64,000 nt of DNA from Corbicula japonica (lineage: Eukaryota > Mollusca > Bivalvia > Venerida > Cyrenidae): the NCBI GenBank assembly GCA_038501625.1, contig JAZAYU010000063.1:1013501-1077500 (forward strand), in the 5' to 3' direction. Both the position numbers and the translations under genes were made by a program. Below, piece by piece: positions 10,901 through 23,418 of this stretch (the first letter of the stretch is position 1; each line of letters opens with the position of its first letter). The notes below the pieces were generated by a model. It had not been told where the DNA came from and made no database searches. It saw only the letters and a list, made by a program, of their open reading frames with translations.

Positions 10901-13900
10901 TTTGCACCATCCAAAAGAAAATAACCACTGAATCACTTGTTTCATGCACCAAAAATCTCAAAATGCATAATTAAGTTCAAAACATGCACAAATTTTATTA
11001 CATACCACAATTCAATTAGCTTTAAATCTGATTCCAGGAAAATACACCAAATATAAAGTGTCAGGTTTCTATTTTTGCTGAGTATATGTTTTAATTTATA
11101 CAAGTAAACTCCACGGAAGGGAAGACTTTGTGATTCCCACACTCATAACAAAAGTATTAGTGTTATAAAACTGAGCATGGAAACCAGTCTCAAATCTCAA
11201 GCATCAGTCACCATTTCAGCCAATCAGATGCTTGAGATTTGAGACTGGTTTCCAATCTCAGCTTTATAACCTTAAGCCTTGGAATTTGAAAAAAAAAAAC
11301 AACAAAGCTTACCTATTTCAATGTAAGCATTATTGTTGAGGAATTTGATGAATTTTTCAAAACACCACAAGCAACACTTCAAACATTTCAGCAGAAATAT
11401 GGCGATTGGGTGAGTTCTTTCTCGAAGCCTAGAACATCAAGGACAATTATGATATATAAAAATTAAAAATTTAAATTATATCTATTATAAAAATAGCCGA
11501 TTAAGTATAGTCACTTACTGGTCACTGTAATTTAAATGAAGCACAATTCACCGAGTGACAAGTTTATATATAGTGTGTGAATTACGATTAATTGTGTGAC
11601 TTGTACAAGGATGCAATTATTATTACAAGAAAAGTAGCCATCATCTGGCTCATCTACTGTTTTGAAGACCATCACAGCATGGGTACCAACTTGCTCAAGA
11701 ACAACACTTTTTATCACTTTGAAACTTATTTTAATATAACTCAATCAGATCTAGATGTCAACAAATAACGCATTATTTCAAGTCGTATTATGTTTAGCCG
11801 CATAATACATTTCCTTTGTAATCTTGGTCGATTTTTTGTTACTTTTAACCTCATAGGAAAAGCAATATTTGTTAAGTTTATAAGGTGTCCGATTAGAAAA
11901 GTTGCTCAGGGAAATTCACAATTGATATGCTTTATGTTTATAGGGTATACATCTCATTGGTTATGAAAAACGCCTCAACTGAAAGCATGAAACACAAGTT
12001 TAACTTGCCTATTTTCGATAAAAGATAGCACCATGCGGATAACAATAACAAAGGTTATAATCAACGATCCGAAAACGATAGATCCCATATGGTACCTGCA
12101 AAAAGAGGAGAAACTATTTATTTAATTAACATCTCAATATATCCAAATGTGTAAATAACTATGACAATAATGAGCATGGTTTTGCATTTCCTGGCTTGAA
12201 ACATTCGAATAATTTGCAAAAATTCCAAATTTAACTTATTATTCAAAAGGTAAAAATAATGGCAAAACAATATTAACAACGACAACAACAAAACGGAAAT
12301 ACAAGTGTCTCCGTCTAAAGCATGCACAGAAATAACTTGTTCATGTTCTTTTTCTCTTCTTATCATTATCATCCGAATCATGATCCTTCTCCCCTCCTCC
12401 TCATCATCATATCGTTGATATTTATCTTTTTCTAAAATTAACCATTCGGCAATTTAACTGAATACCATACCCGATTTGCAAACGATAGTTTACCTCAAAA
12501 TATTCCAAACGGACCGTAATATTGGGAATGACAACGTTTGCTTGTCTCTGAAATAAAAAAAAAGTGGAAATAGAAGGAATCTGTCTTCATTTAGAATTTT
12601 TACATACTTTTATTTCTAGGCATTTTAACGAAGTGAACCATTTTAACAAGAGTTCAAATAGAATCTAGGAAATATTGTTGGTATTTGGGTGCTGAAACCT
12701 GGTTCTTTTGTGCACCAACCTCACACTTGCCCCCGACAGGTTCTCGTGTGAGCAAACAAGTACAAGATGTCTTGGTGAAAAAACTCCAACACACTCATCA
12801 ACCCGACAATATTGCATGCAAACATATAAAACATAAGAACTTTATACTCGTATTATTGTCAAGCAGTGATTTTGGTAATCAACGACCCAATGATAAAACT
12901 TTTTGATTTTGCAATAAGTGTAGATCCTAATAATTTTTTGCGGGCTCACACAGTCCGAAAATGATCTAGACGGTGCTAGATGCAGTAAGAATATTTATCT
13001 AAGCGAATTACGAACAGTGAAGACCCTCACCAGACCTTAAGGATGCGCAGGCTGACCTGGGCTGAAGGTTATAAAGCTGAGATTGGAAACTGGTCGCCAT
13101 TTCAGCCAATCAGATGCTTGAGATTTTAGACTGGTTTCCTTGCTCAGTTTTATAACCTTGTGCACTGGGCTGAAGGTTATAAAACTGAGATTTTAAACCA
13201 GTCTCAAATCCAATGCATTTGATTCGCTGAAATGGTAACCATTCGCTTGATATTTGAGACTGGTTTCCATTCTCAGTTTTATAACCTTGGGGCCTGTTCT
13301 ACACCGGTCGCAGTGCCCATTTTGTCGTGGTGAGTCACACTAAAAGGCCTGATTGTTTGGACATGGCTGCTGTTTCTGTTTACCTTGTGAAGTACCACAA
13401 CGACACTGCTCCAGCGACGGTCATTTTATGACATGCCAAAACCACTTGCATAATCCAAACAATTCCAAATATATAATACCACTTCAAAATCTGAAATTAT
13501 AAAGCTATATTAGCATGGAACCTTTTTTGTCTTCAAACTGTATCAATAACTGACATATGAGAATCTGCTTCTAATTATTACTTAATAATGGTACATGTTA
13601 TCTTTCCCAAGTCGTCACATTAAAAATTGTCTTCAATAGTTCTGAACTTTTTGATAACTTTCAGAGTTTGTATTTTTTAAGGAACTGCAATTCTTCAGAA
13701 AGCCCCGATATCAAATTTGTTTTAAATATTTCATAAATTTTAAATAATTCTAAGTTTTATTATCAAACCACAGTACAAGTTTGTTCAAAAGTATAAAAAA
13801 GATTATATCTTACATTCAACACCGAATCAGTCTTATGACGAACAGTACCTGTGGTTTTATCAACTTCTGGCGAACCTAAAAAACACAATCTTTTATTGTG

Positions 13901-16900
13901 GAAATTTTGCCACTTAATTCGGTACAAACTCGGAATTATTCTAGTATTATATAGAAAGATTCCTACTTTAAAATCTCGTTCAGTGTTCAAAGACTGGAAT
14001 CAACAAACACAGCACTGCAAAAATCATGTTTCCTAAAGTGTAAATTTTAATTATCCATTATGTCATGTTTAACAAATATTGCTGACATTTCAAGATTATC
14101 TTTTTTTCAAAAATAAATGGCCTTTATCATCATTTTTCATAAATTATAATTCATTGCGCATGTTAATGCAAGCATTTTAGTTCCCAATCATTTAAGTCGT
14201 CTTTCTGCCAAAAACAGCGATTTGCATAAATTTGACAATATCCATCTTGATTTCGAAAATACGAGCAAACATCATAATTATACCACAATAAGTACAATAA
14301 ATATGAGAGTAGAACAGCATTTTTAAGTAAATTCTTCTCAAATGAAAATTTTACAATGTAACCCTGTCTACACATGTACCTGGTTTTTCTTTCGACAAAA
14401 ATATTGTACACTTTTTAGTTCATGTGCAATTTGCAATCAGTATGTTCTCCGGGTTTGTCAATAATAGAATCGTGCTTTTCTTTATTCGATGTTGGGCAAA
14501 TAGATAAAGCTTTGTTGAACCGAAATTTTCACAAAAACGAATTCGTCACACGTGTGAAAAAATTCGTACGAATTCCTCACAAACGTGTGAAAATTTCGTA
14601 CGAAAATTTCACATATTTGTGAAAATTTCGTATGGAACCTTAGACCCCCCTAAAACAGGTACGAAATTTTCACATGACAAAAAAAGTATAAAAATGATTA
14701 GACAAAATATTGTCCAACGGAAAATTCACATATTTTTTTAACAAAGGTACGTATATCAGAGGATCTATCAAAAACACACACGCACTCGCCCAATGAAAAT
14801 CACTAGGACCTTTTTGCGTATCAGGCGAATTTCCTCAGGATGGTTTGATTCAGTAATGAATCTGAGTTATTCCTCTTATAGCCCAAACAATGAAGATACG
14901 ATAGCGTCAAGACGAGTGCCTTGTTATCGGAGGAACGCGATGTCGAGTACTACCGGCGGCAGTGCACGCTGCCTAGAGTAGAAGGTAAGAGCGCCGGCGC
15001 CAGTGCACGCTGCCTAGAGTAGAATGTAAGAGCACCGCCGGCGACAGTGCACGCTGCCAAACGTAGAATGTACGAACATCACCTGCGGCAGTGCACGCTG
15101 CCAAGAGTAGACGGATCGAGCACCAACAGCGACAGTGCACCCCGCCTAGGGTTGAATGTACGAGCATCACCGGCGGCATTGCACGCTGCCTATAGTAGAA
15201 TGTACAAGCACCACCGTCGGCAGTGCACGCTGCCTGATAATTTCGAAGTCATTTGACTATTTCATTAACGTTAGTCAACTCTGACGTCAACGAACTGGTG
15301 ATCATAATAAATTACATGTATTTATATTATGTTTTGTGATATAGAAGTCATGTGTGAACTTTCAAATGAAAATCTTTAGCAGTTTCAGAGATATGACTTC
15401 ATTCCAAAAACTTTAAAACCTAGGTTTAAGATTTTACTGAGTACATTAAGGGGAATAATTCTGTTAAAATCCAACCAAAAGTTGTGGGACTTAATTAGTA
15501 ATCTTACATAATGACCAAGGAGCCATGTGTGAACTTTCAATTGAATTTCTTCAATAGTTTCACAGATATGACTAAATTCCAAAACATTTAACCTAGGTTG
15601 AGGTTTTTTCTAAGTACATAACGGTCCATAATTCTGTTAAAATCCGACCAAAATGTATGGGATCCGAAGCCATGTGCGACTTTCATTAATTGAATATCAT
15701 AAGTAGTTTCTGAGATATAACTTCATCCCAAAACTTTAACCGGACGCGCGTGCCGACGCACGGGTGACTGTAACAGCTCTTCATATTCTTAGAATAGTAG
15801 AGCTAAAAAGGGGCAAAATTCAATAATCATGATGGAGTAAAGGGGCAAAATTCAATAATCATGATGGAGTTATGTATGTAACTTTCCACACAATTGCATG
15901 TTGTCATCATTTACTTAAGGCGTGTTCCAAGTTTTGAGGCAATGCATCGAGTAATAGCAGAGATAATATAGAGGTTAAGATTTTTACGTGTAACATGTAC
16001 GTGTACGTGTACTCGTACTTGTAGCATTTTCCCACGATGCAATGACTCTCGCTATAACCTCACGTTATTGGTTTTCAACAAGTAGCAAAATCGCTATTTT
16101 ACTTGTGAAATTGCAAATTTGAAACCCTTCGTAACTTGTGACGTGCAGTTATCGGGATTGTTCAACGATGCGTTGCTTAGCCCTTATTGAATTCAAGTGT
16201 TGAAATCTTTACACGTACACGTACACGTTACACGTAAAAATCTTAACCTCTATATTGTACCTTTTAAAGAATGTTCTAAGATAAAATGGGCATAATTCAG
16301 AGAATAACCATGATAGAGTTAGATAAATTGTCTAACAAATTCAGGAAGTGTTCCAAGTTTGAAAATGATATACGGGATAACACCAAAGATATTGGAAAAT
16401 TTCAAAGTTTTTGCAAGACAAAGACGACGACAACGACGACAACGACGGGGGGGGGGGGGCTATGACAAAACCTCGACTTTTTCTTCGAAACAGCCGAGCT
16501 AAAGATGAATTTGAAACACTGATAATTAAAAGACATGTTATTTTTACAAATCACAAATAGACGGAACCAGCGCATGAAAATCCGATACGAAATTCGGAAA
16601 ATGTCGCAATGTCGTATCGCATTGCCGTGCGTCTCCAGCGCACGACATGTTATTACGCGATACGATATTGCTTAATTGCAATACAACATCGTCACTTTAC
16701 GATACAACACGCAACATTGCGATTCGTCGCGTGACGTTTGCTTGACGAAAATTAAGATTACGTCAAGATTACATTCTTGCAAGTTCTCATTTTACAAAAT
16801 TATTTTGCATCTACCTATGATTGAACTATGAAAATATCTATACTGATTTCCTATATAATGCAATACGACTTATAGGTCCTTTATCGTTGCATCTTGTTTA

Positions 16901-18015
16901 AATTATGCTTTCCCGAGCAAAGGAGCGATTTCATGCATCAAAAATGCACGACACCAAGGAGCTAGAGATATTTTTAAATGCTGAGAAATCATGTAAATCC
17001 TAAGAGCTAACAGTAATAATTATAGTTTTCAGGATTTAACTTCATAACATAGTCATGTGTGCAAGACGTAGGAATGTGTCACATAATTATGTGAAAAATT
17101 CGTTGATATCTAGTGGTGGTTAGAAAATAGGCCTCGAAATTTTCACAGCACATTTTTGGCCATTTTCGTACGAAATTTTCACACGTATGTGAAGAACTCG
17201 TACGAATTTTTCACACGTGTGACGATTTCGTTTGTGTGAAAATTTCGGTTCAACAAAGCTTCATAAAATGGGTAATCTTGTGATTTTTTTAACAAAACTT
17301 TTAAACATGTCCATATTATTCTCTTGCGAAAACCGTCGAAGTAACAATCCGGCTTTATAGTTGGAATTTGGTTGTTTGGGTATCACTTTACGAAATAATT
17401 ATATTTATTATTTTCAAAGTAGAATTACTTTATACGGTCAAAATACATTACAGATAACACAAATTATCAAACCTGCTGTCTCAACGTAGATAAAAATCCA
17501 AAGAAGTGGAATAAAAAATCCTATAAGGAATACAATTGTCTGTAAAAGAAAAATGAGTTTTTATTAATATTCATCCACGTCACCGCATTCAAAATAATCA
17601 TACAATCAAGTTTGTTTACGAACTTGTTAGTAAATTAAAGAAAATGTATACTGATTATTTTCGAGATGATTATTGCTGATGCTACAGTTACTAAATTACT
17701 GTATAGAACAGGAATTGCGACATTAATCTTAATTCTTATATAATAATAATGAATTATTTAGTTGCTAAACAACTCGGTGACCACTTACTATCAAAGGATG
17801 GATCAGCAGAAGAGGCATACACCTAATAGCCGCGCCGGCCTGTCGGAACAGTTCTACTACCTACAATAAACACATGTATGCGAACATAACTGAATTGCTT
17901 GCATCTTTCTGGCAAATTACAGTTACTTAACAAGTGAACTTGTGTAATTGAGGCATACACTCGCATATCTTTAATAACTAAAATCAGTGCTGTTTTCCTA
18001 CCGTCTTGTAATAAT

Positions 18016-18046
<31 letters not shown>

Positions 18047-21000
18047 CTCTGATGGATTATAACAATACTTTCAGCTGAATTCAGTTAATATTCGTGTTTT
18101 AGAAAATGGCCCTTACCAGTTTGATATGCTTCCTTACGGCGAGAAGAATCAGTAGCACAATAACCTATAATAAAAAGAAGACATCTGATTTACAACTTCA
18201 GAGTTACCGGGTATAGGGATGAAGTCGAAAACATAACATCGTAGCCTAAATAATAACAGATAAAACATAGAAATCCGGCCATATATATTAGAATCATATG
18301 GTTGCGAAGATGCCCTTCTATACTTCTCATCTAACTTATAGGGTTGTGAGTTTATCACATGAATATAACCATATTTTACTTACAGAAAAAAACAAACACC
18401 AACTCCCTCTTCTCCCTGCCGACAGACCCTCCCCCTGTCCTCAGCAGGACAAAACAACAGTGTAGACGTTGTTAATGGCGAACCGCAGTGGTGTGCCGAG
18501 TCAGCGGTGTCATATAAGAAAACAATACTATGTGAACAATCATAATTTTCAACCGTCTTTTGGCACGGCCCGTTAATACGAAATACGTTACCGTTATGGC
18601 GGTTACACATATTGAACCGATCAGCCAATCTTGAACTTTCTTGTCCATTTGTGTTGTCCGCTCAACTTCCGGTGTCGCTTCATTTCGGGTTCGCAAATCG
18701 TAGTAGTGATACCTGCAAATAAATAATCTTATTGAAACCATATTTAAATCTTGTTAACGCGCTGATCAAATAATCCCCGATTGTATTACTACATTGTTTC
18801 ATCTGCTCAGAACCGGGTACCAGTCTTGCGTGGCATTTACATATTTGCACTTCACTCCCCGCCTCACCTAATCAACGTTTTGAGGCCTTTGTTTTTCATG
18901 TTGGAGTGCATAAAATTTTAGTATTAATTTTCGAAATTATCGAATAAGACATTAAAATTTAATTAAAAGGAATGTTAGAAACCAACCAACCACACAGTGT
19001 GATTCTAATCAGGTAGTGCCTAAATAAACAAATTATGTAAGATAAAATGTGTGTCCGATCAATGGGTAATTGATAGACACAGCTGGGTATCCGGCAACCC
19101 TCGCTGAACTTCAACACAATGTCAAACATGCTGGGTGGGGTGTTAAAGGCATGTACCATTATCTTACCAGCAGACACCGGTGGCAACCAGCGTTCCTATC
19201 ACCATGGCAATCACCATAAACCAAACAATAAACCACGTTGCAAACTGCAGCAGTAGGGACATTATAACAGACACGACTGAAAAATAATATTCAAAGCATC
19301 GAAATAATAGAGGAGTCGGCATTATCTACTGTCAAGACTTTTGAAAAATAGAACTAATTTTGGGTGGTTTTTAGACTTGCAGATTATTACTATTATTAAA
19401 ACAGTGGAGAATGTTTAGTATCAGCAAACTTATAACTCTGGGTGTGACCACCCAAAATGATTCATAAATTTAATGATATAATGCATAGAAATATGATTAA
19501 TATAACTTTTTATATCTCGTTCCATTCGTTTAGAAGCAAACTAACTATAAAGAAATTCGGCATTAGTGTCTTAGAAAAATAGGGCATTAAAGTTTCGAAC
19601 AGATTTTAACAACTATACATATAAAAATCAAGCAGTTTCCTTATCTATATGTAATGTTTATTTAAAAATAAAAATAAAAATTCTGAAAAGCCATGATCAA
19701 AATTTAAGATAAAGCTTCAGCGAGTACATTTTATAAAATACAATCTTGAAGAAATAAACTTAATTCAGGGGATTGTAAAAACCCATCTGTTGTTTCAAAA
19801 TGTAAAATTTCCGCACAGTTAAACATGCTCTGACAAAATTTCTTAGATGTGCGTGAATTCCTTAAATGATTTAGGTTTTGTAGAATTAATCTCTGGAGAT
19901 CTGGGCATTACAAAAAAACGCCAGTGTTATACGTCACCTATTGCAAAAGCACAGAGAAGACACATTTCAAACCAGGAATTCTTGATATCACTCGCTCCTT
20001 TCTGAAATGTAACGGGTTATATGAAAATTTCTCATGTAATGTTAAAACATTATAGCACAATTTCGTGATACTTATCGATAAATGATAAACTTTTTTCTGT
20101 TCTAAAAGTCATTTGTGTGATATATCAACGTAATTTTTAAGCAAACATTTATTGAAATATGTTCTTTGCCGTTAGAGAAATTTGTTTTGGATGGCGCAAT
20201 TACGAAAGGTACAATTACCTTCAGTACAGTGCATGTTTCTACTTAGGCCCCTTTTACTAATAGTTCATACCTCCACAAGATTTTCTTCAATAGCGTTCAG
20301 AAAACTGTTGATGGCTGTTAAAACATGATCAATTCTCTTGGTAACGGCAGACGGCACACATCGGTATAGAAAATCCTCACTGCAAAACGATGAATATTCT
20401 ATTAAAAATAATTCTTTTTTCCGGTAAAATCCCCAAAAATCGAACAACGCACAAAAGGTTTTGATTATAAAAAAGTCTAAATCTTTCACAAAAACCAATT
20501 GCTGAGCACTTCAGTATTTCAAGTTGCATAAAAAAAAAAAAAGATTTACTGTGGTTGTATGGGTAACGTCGGGCATTCTGGGAGTGACGAGGTTGTTGAG
20601 CTGGCTCCGTCATAATACGCTGATGGAAGTATATTATAGACACAAAGCCGGGAACCACATTCGTTTGTAAAGTTCTGCATTTCCGCGACTGTCCGAATAG
20701 TTGTTGAAGGACATTTTGAAACGCATATTTTTAAAGATCCAACGTCTTGCTTCGCACTGTCGATCACGGCGGAGAACAGGCTGTCTTTCAGATAATACAA
20801 GTAACTGAAAACGAAAATAGCGAGTTAGTTCTAACATCGATACATTTTGGGAACCTGTGCAACTTGGTTTCTACACTACAATAACTACTGAGCCGTATTT
20901 AAGGGTTTGTTTTCAGACACTCGATTAATAAGAAATTTTAATGTAAAAGACTGATGACATTTTGTAAATTATTCTTTGCAAAATAAATAAATCACTACAC

Positions 21001-23418
21001 CAGGTGTTAAGTGCCGATTAATAAGAAATTTTAATGTAAAAGACTGATGACATTTTGTAAATTATTCTTTGCAAAATAAATAAATCACTACACCAGGTGT
21101 TAAGTGCCGTGTGGCGCCTGAAAAAAGTCTCCCCAAACTTTATTTAAGTGTAGTTATCAGTTTCAATTACCTCGTTCTGTAATATGCTAATATCAAACCA
21201 TCCAGAATGTTAACCATTGTTGGTTACTGTATATAGTAACACTTGATCTGTCCTATAATTTATCATTTAGGGATACGGATGATGGATATGTACTGTGTCT
21301 GTCTTACATAGTTGGTTAGGCTCGGCCCCCGTATTGGTATGGCCTTGGGGCTATCTATATATTCTACTTCAAATTTTGACGATACTAAATGCATATTGAT
21401 TCGCTCAAGCAATAACTAGATCATAACCGCCAGTGGTATCTCGAATATTGCCTGGAAATGAAAACGACCCTTAGAAGTTTATGTTTATTGGTTATCTGAC
21501 TCCCTATGTGTATTGTTTAGTTTCAAACACATTAAAATCATTTAAATAAACAGCTTAATTTGTATATTATTTTGTTAGACAGATAATTTGTTAAAATTTC
21601 CTTTTTCGGGTAAAGGTACATAATAATTCGGTAACAGCTTACGGTCGGCTTCGAAGGTCCAGACCAGTGCGCGAGGAGACAATGCCTTCGATGACCCCGT
21701 TGTCTTGGTTACATGTATTGCCGTAACTGTCAGTTCCATAGATCAGGCGGTATGGGTTGCCAGAGGTAACACCTCTCCAAGACACGAGCCCCTACGCATA
21801 CAAACAACAGGTTTTATCCTACTGATGCTAGAAAAGTTGAGCTTTACACGAACTATGCGAGTCATTTTTGTCAAAAGTAAATTCTAAACTAAATTCTAAA
21901 GATAAAAGTTTTACACTGCATACATATGTTTAATGTTTATAAACAATATCAATTCAAAACTTTTTTAATTATTGAGTTGTAAGTTGGTACATATTGTTAT
22001 ATAAACTTTCCGTAACGATAACGAGCATATATATTCTGCTTTAATTTTCAAGATGTTTTTTATTTACACGTGTTGAGTCATGTAATGAATTGTTAGTGTT
22101 ACATACCATTCCAATGACAAAGACGGCAAACAAAACAAGAAAGACAACGTCGCGGCATTCCCTCGGTCCGGCAGGTCCCTGGAAGCCAATCTCTACCGCT
22201 GCCGGAGACTCGTCTTCGCATGTTTCCTGAAGTCATTATGATTCTTGGTTACAATATGGCCCTAGATTGAACATGTTTAATAGGGAGACCAGCCCAGTAA
22301 GTCTGCCTTTGGACTAGTTAATACGGAGATTTGACTCATGTAAAACCACTCAGGTTGCTTTCGATTGGAAAAAGGTCCTATACTAACTACAAGTATCTAA
22401 AATTGGAACCAAAACTTTATCTTCTTGAGCATGTGTTATAAAATCTAGCATATAAATCTCTTTTTCGAATCTTAAAGTTGTTTCATTTGTTTTATGGTAT
22501 TTAACCAAAAACTTGATATATTTATTTAATGAACTCGCATTTTTGGCAAGTTGAGTCAGGTAATTTATTTTAGGGGTAACTGACTGTTAGGCGAATTTAC
22601 TGATGCGAATGCTGATCTGGGTCTACACTGGTCGCAACTGGTATGTTTAAGGTGCTATGACAGTCGTCACTGCACTGCTACACTGTCATCGATGGCAAAT
22701 TATCTAAATTTCTATAACGGCAAAATGTATCGCTTACAGGGTCAATATTTGTGTCCGTCTTCACAGGTACATCACAGAGGTGTAAAATATGGCAAGGAGA
22801 TGATAGCAAACAGAACAGTAAACATAACACTAAACATACAATCTCCTCATACAGTGACCTTAACGGATACAAACAACTAAAAATAACAAGTCTAATTTGA
22901 CTGGTATTTGTGAAAGATCTTTGCAATGCATTACCCAATTTTGACCCCTGCATTGGTAAAGCAACGTTCGAGCAAGATGAATCGGCTCTTTGATCAAATG
23001 TGCTCTTTGATATAGAAGAACTAGAATAATTAACAACTCTGTCCGCCTAGCAAAAAGAACGTCCACAAATAATAGCAAACTTTAGCCGTTAACTGTAAGC
23101 ATTACCATTTGTTTGTTAGAGTGCGCTATTTTCAATAAACTTGAGCCAACCTTTCGTCAGAATAGGTAAACCTCATTACAAGGCTTGCATGTCGTAAGGC
23201 GTCTGAAGCCCGATGCCCCCACCCGTTTCTTCCAAAGTACTTATAAAATATTATTAGCATGAGTGTTTCCTGCCATATAACACAACCTTGTAGTAGATTT
23301 AGTACATATCCAGTAAACCTTAAATTGGCAGTCAGTCACGTATGGAAGAGGTTTATTAGAAACAACAAGCAATCACAATACTGACCTGCGATGGCCTAAC
23401 CGCGTTGTCCAGTCCCAT
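7920..23418 (-). CDS. SLC44A: Choline transporter-like protein (SLC44 family), complete, 20 coding exons
   Basis: Coding exons in order: 23418-23386, 22226-22107, 21791-21643, 20804-20550, 20379-20271, 20001-19938, 19276-19168, 18712-18592, 18164-18117, 17860-17789, 17539-17473, 13875-13814, 13490-13384, 12547-12494, 12095-12009, 11428-11313, 10171-10005, 9490-9398, 8575-8483, 7991-7920. All junction phases match and the total is 1998 nt (665 aa plus stop), the usual family length. It is a multi-pass membrane transporter of choline or ethanolamine. Diagnostic segments: LIYGTDSYGN after TM1 (about residue 70); a Cys-bearing first extracellular loop (KICVSKCPS, PECPTLPIQP); LLILLAVRKHIKL; MTVAGAVSLWYFTR; FEKFIKFLNNNAYIEIA; HGYGFCKAAREAF; DFVLFLGK; TIDTIFICFCED; C-terminal PYFMSSGLM. 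The start MGLDNAVRPSQ is the only ATG upstream of a phase-0 donor there. Oddities: a GC donor at 12008 (AG|GCAAGT), an unusually short second extracellular loop at residues 383-403, and the donor-derived minisatellite at 8775-9397. Which paralogue (A1-A5) it is cannot be decided here. Confidence 0.95.
8775..9397. repeat. 37/38-bp minisatellite built from the exon 18 splice donor of SLC44
   Basis: Seventeen tandem units of two types, 37 bp (starting CCGATGCAACAATG on the plus strand) and 38 bp (starting CATGAAGCAACAATG). On the gene strand each unit reads TGTCTATGAG|GTAGGCACG, identical to the exon 18 end and its 5' splice site. The unit touching the exon is the authentic junction. The other units fill most of intron 18. 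Unit 10 (about 9131) has lost the GT. Confidence 0.95.
10439..10600. repeat. 58-bp tandem repeat, about 2.7 copies
   Basis: Units start TCTGTAACACAACAAGAG and include CTCCTTGACGTAGCAAGAGG; the third is diverged and shorter. It lies in SLC44 intron 16. Confidence 0.85.
11161..11273. mobile_element. P1 palindromic element (reference description)
   Basis: A near-perfect foldback. The left arm runs GGTTATAAAACTGAGNNTGG, AACCAGTCTCAAATCTC, AAGCATCTGATTGG. The right arm is its complement and ends CAGTTTTATAACCTTG. The centre holds CCAATCAG on both strands. Full copies are 110-140 bp and carry no coding capacity. A short relic is at 9612-9668. This family recurs through all three large genes of the window. 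Confidence 0.85.
13066..13290. mobile_element. Two adjacent P1 palindromic elements
   Basis: Copies at about 13066-13159 and 13173-13288 sit head to tail 95 bp upstream of SLC44 exon 13, within the intron that follows it on the gene strand. The first has lost part of one arm. Confidence 0.85.
14951..15236. repeat. 41-44-bp minisatellite, about 7 units
   Basis: Each unit has a GGCAGTGCACGCTGCC palindrome followed by TAGAGTAGAATGTAAGAGCA or a variant. GC-rich compared with its surroundings. The open frames here (for example 15047-15256) are repeat artefacts. Confidence 0.85.
15965..16256. mobile_element. About 290-bp TIR element (MITE) with ACGTGT-rich ends
   Basis: The left end reads AATATAGAGGTTAAGATTTT and then TACGTGTAAC; the right end is its complement. 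It interrupts an older repeat, in which copies of GGGGCAAAATTCAATAATCA occur just upstream. Confidence 0.75.
18017..18046. repeat. (GAAA)n microsatellite
   Basis: About seven pure tetranucleotide copies in the SLC44 intron before exon 9. Confidence 0.95.
20922..21107. repeat. Perfect 93-bp tandem duplication
   Basis: 20922-21014 and 21015-21107 are identical along their whole length. It lies in the SLC44 intron between exons 3 and 4. Perfect identity means a very recent event or an assembly artefact. Confidence 0.95.

Larger units (their letters stand above)
14507..17261. mobile_element. 2.75-kb non-autonomous TIR element with TTCGTACGAA arrays
   Basis: Both ends begin AAGCTTTGTTGAACCGAAAT and continue for over 100 bp of imperfect inverted repeat built from alternating TTCGTACGAA and CACACGTGTG palindromes (14507-14640 and 17125-17261). 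No transposase frame exists inside. The interior holds a minisatellite, a smaller TIR element, a repeat that resembles the 170-bp family in style (15330-15770), and a GACGACAACG plus poly-G tract near 16440. It fills most of the SLC44 intron between exons 11 and 12. Confidence 0.75.

Noticed and set aside
13849..13875. 27-nt microexon of SLC44 ending at CACAG|gtactg
   Set aside because: Its phase does not fit the next exon. Extending to the donor at 13813 (AAT|gtaaga) gives a 62-nt exon that matches both neighbours.
18380..18628. 82-codon minus-strand frame next to SLC44 exon 8
   Set aside because: Shadow frame overlapping the true exon (18712-18592) in another phase.
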